Source: Benincasa hispida (lineage: Eukaryota > Streptophyta > Magnoliopsida > Cucurbitales > Cucurbitaceae). From it: 64,000 nt of DNA. The stretch spans positions 265,569-329,568 of the forward strand of contig NC_052350.1 of assembly GCF_009727055.1 (NCBI RefSeq). Direction: 5' to 3'. The position numbers and the translations under genes are program-made. Position 1 is the stretch's first letter, and every line of letters starts with the position of its first letter. Below, piece after piece: positions 11,290 through 23,021 of the stretch. A model generated the notes under the pieces. It saw nothing but the letters and a program-made list of their open reading frames with translations. It was not told where the DNA came from and searched no databases.

Positions 11290-13424
11290 TCAGGCACGCC
11301 TCTGAGAAGAAGAAGCCTCTGTCTTGGACAGTACTGCCCGCATCACCTGCAACACCTCATCAATTTCAGAATTTCATTCCTGTAGTCTCTGCATCATGAT
11401 CTCAATGTCCCGAGACTCATTAGATAACACTTGCAGAACACGATTACCAAAAGAATATTCAATGAAAGCTTAGTCGGGGCAATCAACATGTAAGGCTGTG
11501 GTGGTAGTATTAATATCAGGAACATGTCCTTGTAGGAGCTTGGGATGAATGATAAAAAGATTGGGTGATGAGCCAGTGGGTTTAATAGGTGTGAGCAAAT
11601 CAGATTTCTGGGATAAGAGAATGCCACAAATCAACCGCAAATAATAGATGAGCAAAGAAGGACTTTTGATCCAATGTGCCTCTTAATCTGATTCAGAACA
11701 AATGCACCATAGTTGAATTGAGACCTAGTTCCAATTTGTTAGATCATCGTAGTAGGAGAAACAGAGATACCAAACATGTGGTAAGAAAGGCACCAATTTA
11801 CAATCCCAAACTTATGTAGAAATATATATTTTATACCAAGCACGACTTTGTAGGTAGCTGACCCTTCTGAGGCCAAGAAGAACGGGCACCCCCAGTTAGT
11901 TCAAACACAAAATCCCTTAAAGATGGACATTGTTCAATCACGTTCTTTGGCACATTCCTATGAAGGAAATGATTGATTATGGCAAGGGATATAACAAAAA
12001 GAATGACGTCTGATATGGACTTTCTAGAAGTCAGGACCTTTTGGATCAATGAAATCAGAGGTCAAGTTCACAATAAATTCTCGAACAAGTTGGGGATAAT
12101 AAGGCCCCAATTCAACACAATATTTTCAAGCCCAACATCAAATAGTAGCTCCATGAGATCAAGGCACTACTGAGTATGTTCAGATAGTTCTTTTTCTTCA
12201 ATAATATTTCTCTTCACCACTATTTGTACAAACTAGCGCCCTCCCCAATATGGAAAGACACTCCATCCAAAGGAACAGGAGAAACATTAGAACTGGTATA
12301 CTGCTTTCTTCTGCCTTTTGCTGTGCATGAGTGATACAGACATATTCAAAGTCCTCATTGTTAGACCTACTCCGTAGTCTCCAGTTATAGTCCTCCTCAA
12401 AAGGAGACTTTTTAGAATCATTTTTAGATGTCTCATGCGAAGCATCCACATCAATTTCAACATCTGTGCCTCCATCGTCAACAACACTGACACCAATATC
12501 CTCAGTTCTCTTCAATTTAAGCTCAGCAAGAGGAGCATTTTCATCAATGTCTTCATCAGAAACATGGACAGAGCCAGGAGATTTTTTTGGATTTTGATCA
12601 GTTGTTTCAAGGTCAACATCAGACAAGACTGCACCCTTTAATTTCTCACCATTCTTAATAGCCAAAGGATCATCAATAAAATCACCATCTACATTTCCTT
12701 GATCAGTTATAGTATTTGTCTCAAGAGGAGTATTAACACCCTTTTCATTAGGATGCAGAGTTTTAGGAGAAACATCTAAATCAACATTCTCAACAAGATA
12801 TTTAGAAGCACTAATTATAGACAGTTTGGATATAGAAGTAGTCGTTTAAAAATCATTTTATCAACAAAATCATGTAAAACATTCTCATCAGGCATAAGAA
12901 AACTTTCTTTTTCCATCTCTGAAGAACTAGGAACCCCAAAAATTTTCTTCTACAAGCATACTAGATTCAGGTAAAGCGGATTCAACATTGCCAGAAACAG
13001 AAGCAGGGTTATCATCAACCACCATCCTACCTTCAGGAACCCTAACTTCAACTTGAACATTAGTAGACGATTCGACGGTATCTCTAGGGTTTCTAGACAA
13101 GGAAATAAACTTGTGCATGTCGCTGGATGAATCACTAGAGGAGGATTTTTCTTTATCCAGATAAATTTTAACTCCAAATTCTATAAGATCAGTCAAATTG
13201 AGAGATGAATTACTTACTTTTCCTTTCCCTTTTATTTCAATAGACAAATTAACACCAGAGCACCTTTTTTTTTTTTTTTTTTTTTTCGAAGGATAAGGAA
13301 CTCCAATTTCTTTCTTTACAACACGGAGTCCTTGCACATGAAATTTATATTTGATGGTTATGGATGGAGGAACATCCTCCGTAACATTCAAATTTCTTTT
13401 AGCATTCTCTTTGTACCTCACCAT
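11290..13424 (-). pseudogene. Sirevirus envelope-like ORF, degraded
   Basis: Several Sireviruses carry an extra frame downstream of RNase H, called envelope-like by position; its role is unproven. Here the frame starts at 13424 and continues, interrupted by stops, through 13424-12927, 12665-12198 and 11627-11394, all in the same frame; 11655-11470 is open in another. Residues 1-60 are basic and hold a polylysine stretch encoded by a 22-T run (13265-13286). The middle is acidic and serine-rich, and the 3' part holds hydrophobic segments such as LICGILLSQK. Assignment rests on position, composition and recall of the family. It is non-functional as it stands. Confidence 0.6.
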
Positions 13425-13895
13425 CTTACTATTTGAAGTGTGTGTTCCCTATCTAGTGCTTACCATTTGTAGAGAGATCACAAAAATCACAAATGAGAAA
13501 ATACTTTAGAATGGTTGAAAACAAAGGGCACCCACAATTTCGAAAGAGAACCTGTCATACACCAACTACAAAGAATTCAAATTCAAAAGGAATTTGAAAT
13601 AAAACTGCAATTAAACTTCCTTACACCCTCAACAATTGCAATTAAGGCATTTTAAACATGATTATTCCTTCGAGCTACCAAAAGAGATGGGCCACGATCA
13701 ATTTAAGATTGGTTCACAAAATTAATTGCTATGCTTTCAAAACACACAGGCCCAAAGTAGCTATCAGGGCCTCAAAACGAGCTACATCTAAAGCCTTTGT
13801 AAAAATATTTGTTATTTGATTTTGTTTTTTGTTCTGACATGCTCCAACATGATCTGTTTGCTCTTTACAAGATCACGAATAAAGGTTACAACATG
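13425..13895 (-). pseudogene. Sirevirus RNase H C-terminal end and spacer
   Basis: On the minus strand, 13895-13780 encodes HVVTFIRDLVKSKQ and LEHVRT, the end of a copia RNase H domain, followed by stops and then a spacer of ~350 bp before the envelope-like start. The domain is cut at about 13896 by an A-family LTR and resumes at 15223. Confidence 0.6.
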
Positions 13896-15222
13896 ATCTT
13901 TAATTAAATCTTAAATATTTAATCAATCTAATATTTGAATCATATTCAAATATCATTCTCTCTCATAACCTATAGTTTAATATGAATCTCATTCACATTA
14001 AATTTACTATATAGGTTTAATATGAACCAATTCATATTGTTTAATATTTGAACCCAAATATTATTCTCTTATATTATATCTAATTTAAATAAACTATATA
14101 TTATAATGTATCTATAGACATTATATTAAATTGTATCATATACAATAAATTTCCTTTAACAATAATTTGAAAACTTCAAATTTACAAACTTAAATTCTTG
14201 TTTCATCCTGATATGAGCTAGTAGTGGATCTTATTGACCTATAGTTATAAGCTCCAATAATATGATATTAATTAATTGAACTCTTTAATTAAATTAATCA
14301 ACATTCATTACCTTATAAGCTCCAAGATCCATAGCTACGCTTTTATGAACTGTAGAATATTTATGTGTCCATTGATTTTTAACCATTTCATGTAAGTCAA
14401 TCCTTCACAGGTTGTTGGTAACTACAATTGGGTCAAATTGTCATTTTACACTTGTAGTTACTTTTGCTCCTTAAGTACCATTGATCCTTTAATGAACACT
14501 CTGTTTATGATTCAACCATAAAAAAATTCCTCTCAGGCCAGTGAGAAGATGAGACTTCATTGTTCAAGTTTCGAAGTCAGCACTTAAGGGAATAGCATAT
14601 CTACTTACCTTAAAGGAGAAAATGAGTGAATTCTGTCTTGTGACGCTATATTCTCAACTCTTCAGTCGGTATCATCCCCAAAATGGTAGGGTTATTGAAT
14701 TAACAACTAGGGCCACTCTCACCCATATGAATCAAAGAATAACTCTCATGAGCAGGAGTCCATAACTCACTCAGGATTCAGATGAGTTACATGGTAATGA
14801 TTTGAAATATTAATCTATTCAGTTAACAGTGTTATAGCGAGAGACTATATATTTCGTGGTTCGATCTTATACAATCTCATTGCATAGGACACCCTCACTT
14901 ACATGTCTCCACATAAATGATTTGAATCAAATCGTTTGTAACAATTACAAAGTGGGACGTATCCATAATGTTACCAATACAAGACATCTAAACTTATCCA
15001 TATACTATAGACCTTTTATGTTATTACTTGAACATGATTCACTTATATGTCAGCCACATATTATTCAAGTTACATGAAAACAACCTTGGATCTTAATTTA
15101 TTGGATTTGAGTTATGCAATTAAATGAATAATGATTATTATTAAAGGTAAATAACATTTTACTTATATAGAAATTTTGTTTACAAATTTACAGACTAGAG
15201 GTTTAGGACATGAATCCCAACA
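13896..15222 (-). mobile_element. Family-A copia LTR fragment in Sirevirus RNase H
   Basis: The right end reads GAATCCCAACA (to 15222), the minus-strand edge of a family-A LTR. The body matches other copies, such as TTCGTGGTTCGATCTTATAC near 14853. About 800 bp of the LTR's left part, including the TGAAGGAAC edge, is missing. The left junction near 13896 is therefore approximate and no target duplication can be stated. Confidence 0.65.
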
Positions 15223-15693
15223 GAAACACATTTTTGTTTCTTGTTCCTTCAGAAACAAAATTTACAAACAAGTTGTTCCCAAGAAAAAAAAAAACAACCT
15301 TCAGATGTACTTTTCCTGTCTTCAGAGCTCTCAGCCCAATCTGCATCACAGTAGCCCACCACGGAGCTACTTGTATCAAAAGTGTATGATAAACCATAAC
15401 CACTTGTGCCATTGATATATTTGATTATTCTTTTAGTACGAAGCAAGTGACTGATCTTGGACAAAACTGATATTTAGCACAAACACCAATAGCAAATGCA
15501 ATGTCAGATCTACTAGCTGCTAAATGGAGCAAACTTCCAATGATACTTCTATACAAACTCTCATCAACTTGAGTTCCATCTAACTCTTTTGACATTTTAG
15601 CATGAGTGGGAGCAGGGGTTCTTTTAACACTAGCCTTCTCAAGGCCAAACTTCTTCACAATGTTCTTGGCATATTTACTTTGAGAGATAAAAA
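15223..15693 (-). pseudogene. Sirevirus RT end / RNase H start
   Basis: Minus-strand frames encode SQSKYAKNIVKKFGLEKAS, then RSIIGSLLHLAASRSDIAFA, then GYGLSYTFDTSSSVVGYCDADWAES and RKSTSEGCFFF. These are the RT C-terminal connection and the start of copia RNase H (YCDADWA). The frame changes twice. It joins the 17814-19015 piece on the right, from which it is separated by a solo LTR, and the RNase H tail near 13895 on the left. Confidence 0.8.
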
Positions 15694-17813
15694 TGAAGGA
15701 ACTCTTACACAAGAGTACCTATGAGTGGAAGCAGATCTTTCTGATTTCCTTGTGACAGAATTTTCACACATACATTCTAACATACATATATGCATTGAAA
15801 ACATTAATTACTGGCATTCTTTAAAAGATAAAAACAAAAGAACAAGAGAACGTACCAGTTGAAGACTTTCTTCACAAGAACTCGGTCCAACTGTGAACGA
15901 ACTCCTCTCGTTCCTACTTGTCCAGCAAGCAATCACCTAGCAGTACCACGGTCGTCTTCACGAATAGCAGCGCACAAACAACAAGCGAACGGGGACGACA
16001 CCACCACTCGAAGCCCTCAATATTCTCGGAGTGAGAATCCAAAGGGTGGGCTTTGATGTAATTAGTAGAGGGGAGGAGGAAAAACAATCGTGTACTACAA
16101 ACAAGCAAGTGGGAGATAGAGAAGACTATCATATAGTCGGGTGCTTGATCGTCTAGGACGGGGTACACGATCGTGTAGTTAATGCTAAGCGATCACCTAT
16201 CAAAAGGTAAGCGATTGTTTAGTTATGCTCGGCGCGCTAAGAAATCGTCTAGCAAAGGTAAGCAATCGTTTAGGCAACGCGGGTGTGTGATCGTTTAGTA
16301 GGCAGACATTATCGTATAGGCTCTCAACACTAAGCGATATAAGACTTTCACACCGTGAGCGATTTTTCGTGTCCTTTTCCTATCACTTTCAAAATGAAAA
16401 CTATTTTCATTTTATTCTTCAGTTACTAGAACTGAATTCAACTTCCCACTTTCACACGAATTCGGAGAAAACTTCAACCAATTATCCCATAACCGCCCAA
16501 TTAATAAAATAATGAATATAATCATATTACATCTTAACCTATAGTTTGATATCATATATCAACTATAGTATTTTCTCCTCTACTTGATATAAATCATATT
16601 TATATCCAATTTCCTCCAAAATAATGCATCTCATACATTTAGTCCATCATATCATATATAATTAATCAGTTCAATTATATCATATATAATCAAACTCGCT
16701 ATTGTCAGTTTGAACATTTTAAATTGACCCAAAAACGGATTCTCAACTTGTATCCAAGATATCAAAAGGTATGGACTTATGGCTCGAAGCTCCAACGGTA
16801 CGTGAATAGCTTACTAAATTCTTTAGCCACGAGATCCACCATCCGTTAACTGTCAGGCATTCCACTAAAGATCGACAACTGAACTCTTCTTACCAAAAAT
16901 ATATTTCTGTGTCCATCGGATATAACCAATCATGAGTACGATAACCCTTCAGAGATGCTCGTAAGTACAGTTGGGCCAATTTACCGTTTTCTTCTGTAGT
17001 TACATCTCACTCCTTAAGTACCCCTGATCCCTCTAATGAATAATACAACATAGTCTAACTATGTGTGAACAACTCTTAGGCCATGAGAAGGTGTGTGCCG
17101 CTATATTGTTCAAGCCCTGGAATCAACCCTTAAGAGAGCTATCTATCTACTTGCCACTACTTCGAGGAAGAAGTGAATTCCATCTTGTGTAGTTGAGTTC
17201 CCAACGCCCAAATCAGATGAATCCCCAAAGTGGTAGGTTTGAGTCGGTGGACTGGCCACTCGCACCCATGCAAATCAAAGGACCGCCCTCAATGGCAAGA
17301 GTTCCCAACTCACTCAGGATTGAGGTCATGTTACCTATGGTCATCCTAGTGAAGTGAAGTCTCTGTCATGAATGGTGTTATATAACGAGACGTTAACACT
17401 TCGTGGCCAAGTCTTATACAAACTCTTTGTATATGATGCCCTCGCTCGCATGTCCCTTACACGAATGATCAGGATCAGATCATCTGTGACAAGTCACAAC
17501 ATTTCTAACTATTCCACAAAGCTGGCCGCATCTGTAGCGTTACCAGGATAAGGTTTCCCTCTTACATCCATATACTACAGACCATTTTGGTTATTACTTA
17601 AGACATGATCCACTTGTATGTCACCACATACATGCTTAAGTTACATAAAGACAACCAGGAATTTTAGTTTATTGGTTTGTGGTAAAGAAAATAAAACATT
17701 CAGATGAGTAAAATCAAGAAGTGAAGTAAATATCATATATTATACATCACAAGCATTCATACAAACTGTTTACAAACTACAGAACACGAGACTTTAGGGC
17801 ATCAACCCCAACA
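15694..17813 (-). mobile_element. Family-A copia solo LTR 'A7'
   Basis: 2120 bp, beginning TGAAGGAACTCTTACAC and ending ATCAACCCCAACA, with a perfect duplication AAAAA (15689-15693, 17814-17818). No internal coding region. Contains GATCGTTTAG-type words at 16140-16310. It interrupts the Sirevirus RT between GELFYFLEF and SQSKYAKN. Confidence 0.88.
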
Positions 17814-19015
17814 AAAAATTCTCTCATTCAGTTGTTTAATCTAAAACTCAAGAAAATAGAACAGTTCTCCTACTATGCTCATTTTGAATTCTTTCTGCAT
17901 TTGTTTAACAAAGAGTTCTACCATCTCTTCCAACTGTTGTTCCTCTACCAAGGGCAGGTTCTTACGCATTACACACTTGTCCGCCACCAGAAATACCACT
18001 TTCTGTTCGACTTGCTTTATCTGTTCTTCTACCATGAGAGCTGATTGGGATTGTTTAAGCAACTCACGTAATCGTTAACCTCTTACCAATGTGACTTCCC
18101 TCCAAACATAATGTCGTCAACATAGATTTTGACAATCATAAACTTCTCTTGAGATTTTTTCACACACAAAGTCTTATCAACACCTCCTCTACTATAACCA
18201 TTATTCACAAGGAATTGAGTCAAACGTTTATATCAGGCTCTAGACACCTATTTGAGTCCATAAAGAGCCTTGTTGAGTTTGTACAGATAATCATGATGTA
18301 AAGGATCCACAAATCCTTTGGACTGCTCAACATACACTTCCCCATTCAGATATCCATTAAAAAATGCACTCTTTACATCCATTTGATATAGTTTGAATTT
18401 TATGAGGCAAAATATTCCAAGCAACAACCTGATAACCTCTAGGCGAGCAACTGGGGCAAGGGTTTCATCAAAATCTATACCTTCTATTTGGGTATACCCC
18501 TAAGCAACTAATCTGGCTTTACTTCTAGTGACATTGTCCTTCTCATCAGTTTTGTTCTTGAATATCCACTTTGTGCTAATCACATTAACAGAATCTGATC
18601 GAGGGACTAGAGTCCAGACATTATTTCTCACAAATTTTCCAAGCTCTTCTTGCATTGCATTAATCCAACATTCATCCTCATGAACTTCTTTGACATTTCT
18701 TGGTTAAACAGGGGAGGTGAAGAAAATATTATTGATCATCTCCAAATAGTTAACTTTATCTTTCCTTTTGGTTGTCACCCCTTCTTCAAGATCACTAATT
18801 ATGTTACTAGAGGAATGGTTTTTATGAACCCTACTGGATAGTTTCTTGTTACTAACTTTAGCCTGCTCAGAAACTAACTGGTTGTTCTCCACTAGAGTTT
18901 CAAAATTCATGTAAAATGACATGTCTGAGGAGGTGATAGGGACATTTGTATTAACAAGTGAAAGTGTGTTGGACTCTTCTACTTCCACAGTAGAGGAGCT
19001 TGATGAATTTGCAAC
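17814..19015 (-). pseudogene. Sirevirus reverse transcriptase, degraded
   Basis: RT copies element RNA into cDNA. On the minus strand: an acidic linker (18988-18704), then WIFKNKTDEKDN, GYTQIEGIDFDETLAPVAR, YQMDVKSAFFNGYLN, KLNKALYGLK and KIYVDDIMFGGKSHW, followed by the piece ending GELFYFLEF. The YVDD catalytic box is encoded by 18113-18124. Several in-frame stops and shifts are present, for example before GYTQ. The order and words are those of Sirevirus-type copia RT. Upstream integrase and protease should lie to the right of 19015, but an A-family LTR begins there instead. Confidence 0.8.
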
Positions 19016-21072
19016 TGAAGGAACTCTTATCCAAGAGAACCAGTGAGCGAAAACAAGATCTTTCCAAGCCCATTGTGACAGAATTAAAGGTATTCACAAA
19101 CACACAGAACAATTATGCATCTTAGAACAAATTACAACATGCTTTAGTAATTAAAAACAAAAGGAACGAGAGACATACCTTTGAAGAAATCTTTTTCTAC
19201 AAATATCTCGCTCTTGTGAAGACTTGGACAACAACCTCTCGTTTAGTTCACCTACCCAATCGTCTAATGATCACGAACAGTCTTCTCCTCGAACAAACAC
19301 CCTTCGACACCACCACTCAGCAACCTTGGTATTCTCGGAGTGAGAATCCAGAAGGTGTGGGCTTTGTTGGATTTGGTAGAAGGATGGAGGAAGACAACGA
19401 TCGAACTATATGATCAAGCAAGTGGAAGGAGGTTACTGTTTATCGCATAGACTGAGATGGTTGATCGTTTAGTAAAACTCGGTTGGTACATGGTCGTTTA
19501 GTAAAACACTCTTGATCATTTACACGATCGTTTAGTAAAAGGTTCTTAGCACACGATCATTTAATAAAACGCTTTGCGCGATCATTTAGTAAATTGCCAG
19601 TGCACGATCGTTTAGAAACTTGCTTGAAGGTTATCGTCTAGTCTCTCATGAGTTAAATGATTAGTAATACACACAATGAAGCGATCTCATTCAAAATGAA
19701 AAGTCTTTTCATTTTATCCTTCAATTATTCAAAGCTGAACATAACCTCCCACTTTCACGGTTAATGGAGAAAATAACCAACCACAATTATCTCATAATTA
19801 TTTTAAGTATGAGTAAATATAATAACTTTATCATATTATATTTATAACCTATAGTTTTAATATCACATCATATGTAATATTTAAACCATATTTATTTTCT
19901 CCTTTATTCAATATAAATCATATTATATCAAATTTCTCCAATTAATGTATCTCATACATCATATCAATTATATCACATATAATTGAACGAGTTTAATTAT
20001 ATCTCCCTCTAGTTAATTTGAACACTTCAAACTAACCCAAAAACTGATTCTCAACTTGAATCCATTGAGCTACCATGGGGACCTTATGGACCTGTAGCTT
20101 GAAGCTCTAACGATACGTGAATAGCTGACTAAACTCTTTAATCACGAGATCCATCATTCGTTAACTGTCGGGCACTCCATTAAAGACCAACAGTTGCACT
20201 TTTCTCACTACAGATATATTTTTGTGTTCATTGGATATAACCAGTCAACAGTGCAATAACCCTTCACAGATCGCTCGTAAGTACAACTGGGCCAATTTAC
20301 CCTTTTTCCTATAGTTACATCTAACTCCTTAAGTACATTGACCCTTTAATGAACAATAAATCATAGTCCAACTATGACTAAACCCCTCTCAGCTACAAGA
20401 GGGTATGACACCACATTGTTCAAGCTCCGGAATCAGCCATTAAGAGAGTAATTTATCTACTTACCCCGACCTCGGGGAAGGAGTGAATTTCTTCTTGTGT
20501 AGCTGTGTTCTCAACTCCCCATTCAGACGAATCCCCAAAATTGTAGGCTTGTTGAGTCGGTGATATGACCACTCTCACCCATAGAAATCAAAGGACCGCC
20601 CTTAGGCAGGAGTTCACAACTCACTTAGAATTCAGGTCATGTTATCTATGGTCATCCTGGTAAAATGTAAGTCTCTATTATGAACGGTTTTATATAATGA
20701 GACCAAATATTTCGTGGTCCAGTCTTATACAAACTCCTTTGTATAGAATATCCCCACTCACATGTCTATACATGAATGATCAAGATCAGATCATTTGTAG
20801 CACTTTACAACAATTGTAACACCTATAAAGCGAGCCATACTCGTAGCGTCACCAGGATAAGGTACCCAGCCTTATCCATCTACTATAGACCATTTAGGTT
20901 ATCACTTAAAAATAATCCACATGTATGTCTCAAGATAACCTTGGATATTAGTTTATTGGCTTATGGTTAATGCAACAAAAAATATCATATATTTGATTAA
21001 ATAGACAATGAGTTTGTTCAAGTCATTTACAAATTATAGGACCCTACGAGATTTAGGGTATCAATCCCAATA
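19016..21072 (-). mobile_element. Family-A copia LTR 'A2'
   Basis: Begins TGAAGGAACTCTTATCC and ends ATCAATCCCAATA, where the usual CA is changed to TA. The left flank GCAAC lies in the Sirevirus linker; the right flank lies in another family-A LTR, so no duplication matches. It holds an array of GATCGTTTAGTAAA-type words at 19455-19625. Confidence 0.75.
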
Positions 21073-23007
21073 ATCGCATTGTTGATTGGTTATATTTAAT
21101 GGATAGAAAAATATATATGTAATGCGAAGAGTGAAGTTGTCGATCTTTAGTAAAGTGATCGGTAGTTAATGGATGATGAATAATTTAATTAAAGGAGTTT
21201 AACTAATTATTCAAGTACCATTGGAGTTTCAATCTACAGGTCCATAAAGTCCCATTTGTAGTTGAATAGGGATTACTGAGAATTAATTTTGGATTAATTT
21301 GAATTCTTCAAATTAATTAAGGGAATTAATTAGATGTGATGTAATCAATTTAAACTGATATAATTAATATAATGTATTTGATACATTATAGTATAAAGTT
21401 TATTAGAGAGAAATTAAATTTGAATATGATTCAAATTTTAATTATATGGATGAGATTCATATAACTGAATTTAGTATAAATGTGTTTTATATTAAATACC
21501 ATGCATTGATGAGAGAATTAAAATCTATAGGTTATATTGTATTTGATACAATATAAAAACTATAGCTGTATGTATATATATATATACATACATACATAGT
21601 AAAAGTGAATAGAGAACGCAGCTACACAAGAAGAAATTCACTCATTTTCTATAGTAAGAGAAAATAGAGAAATTGCTCCCTTAAGGATTGATTTCGGGGC
21701 TTAAACAATGTGACGCCACACCCTTTCCTGGCTCGAAAGGGGTTTGGGTCATAGTTGGACTATGACTTATTGTTCATTAGAGGGATCAGTGGTATTTAAG
21801 GAGTTAGATGTAACTACAGGAAAAAAATGGTCATTTTGGTCTACCTGTACTTACGAGCAATTTGTGAAGGGTCAATGCTCTGTTGATTGGTTATATCCAA
21901 TGGACACAAAAATATATCTATAGTCCAAAGTGTGCAGTTGTTGGTCTTTAATGGAGTGACTGACAGTTAATGAAAGTTTGGTAATTTAATTAAAGAGTTT
22001 AATTAATTAACCGAGTATCATTGGAGCTTCAAGTTATAGGTTCATAAGGTCCCCTCGGTAGCTCAACTGAGATTATTGAGAATCAGATTAATTTTGGATT
22101 AATTTGAATTGTTCAAACTAATATAATGTATGATATAATTAATATAATGTATTTGATACATTATACTATAACGTTTAATTTGAGAAAAAATAAATATTTG
22201 AATATGATTCAAATATTAATTATATGAATTGGATTCATATAAAAACTATATGTTAATTTTAATATGAATTTAATTTATATTAAATAACCATAGGTTTATT
22301 GAGAGAATTTCAAACTATAGGTTATATTATATTTGATATAATATAAACTATAGGTTATATGTTATATTAGATATAACATATAGCATAATGTACATTATAT
22401 GATAAGTTAGTTATCATATAGTTATATTATATTAAAAAGTTTTTTTTAATTTAATTTTTGAATTAAATTAAAAAGGGGAGTTATGAAAATAACTCCCCTT
22501 CCCCCAATTCTCTCAATTAAATCGTGGGAGTGTGGTGATTTTCAATCAATCGTCGTCTTCCCTAAAACACATAAGGTCTTTGAATGTGATTTCTCTACTC
22601 CTTCCCAAATCAATATCTGAGTAAAGAATTCCTTCCAAAATTCTTAATCCCTCTCCCAAAAATTATCTTACCAAGCCCACCACTCTTGTGATTCTCAACC
22701 TTTAAGAGAATACCCTGGTTTCTTTGTGGTGGTGTTCAAAATTAGATCTTTAAGTTGCTGTTTTTGGAGAGTTCGTGATCCAATGGTTTTTCGAATTGCT
22801 TGTGATCAAGGAGAAGAATACAAAAAAAAAAAAAAAAAAATTGTGACTTCAAGGGTAAGTGTTATCCTAACCCTAATTCCTTCTCCTTTCTTGTTTTAAG
22901 CATATTGTTACTTCAAATGCATAATGTTTTCATCTCTGTAATTTTATGTTTATGTGAAAATTTAAAATTGGGATCCGATCATGCTTCGCGGTTTTCACTA
23001 ACCTTCA
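21073..23007 (+). repeat. 5' LTR of the family-A copia element, two pieces
   Basis: The second piece, about 21608-23007, runs from GCAGCTACACAAGAAG to the LTR end CTAACCTTCA, next to the primer site. The first piece, 21073-21607, matches a more downstream part of the LTR (GTTGATTGGTTATAT through GTATTTGATACAATAT) yet lies upstream, so the pieces are out of order. The true LTR start is absent. Poly-A of about 19 bp at 22822-22840. Confidence 0.65.
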
Positions 23008-23009
23008 AT

Positions 23010-23021
23010 TGATATCAGTGT
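23010..23021 (+). other. Primer binding site (initiator tRNA-Met type), mutated
   Basis: TGATATCAGTGT lies three bases after the LTR end CA (23006-23007). It resembles the copia tRNA-Met site TGGTATCAGAGC with changes, as expected in an old copy. Confidence 0.65.

Noticed and set aside
12435..12641. Plus-strand ORF opposite the envelope-like frame
   Set aside because: It is the antisense shadow of the acidic, serine-rich minus-strand frame.
11290..13424. An endogenous virus with a true envelope gene
   Set aside because: Neighbours are copia RT, RNase H and LTRs; the frame is the envelope-like ORF of Sireviruses, is degraded, and shows no clear signal peptide or fusion machinery.
15859..16168. 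ORFs on both strands in LTR A7
   Set aside because: They lie in the GATCGTTTAG subrepeat region of a solo LTR and are not kept in sister LTRs.
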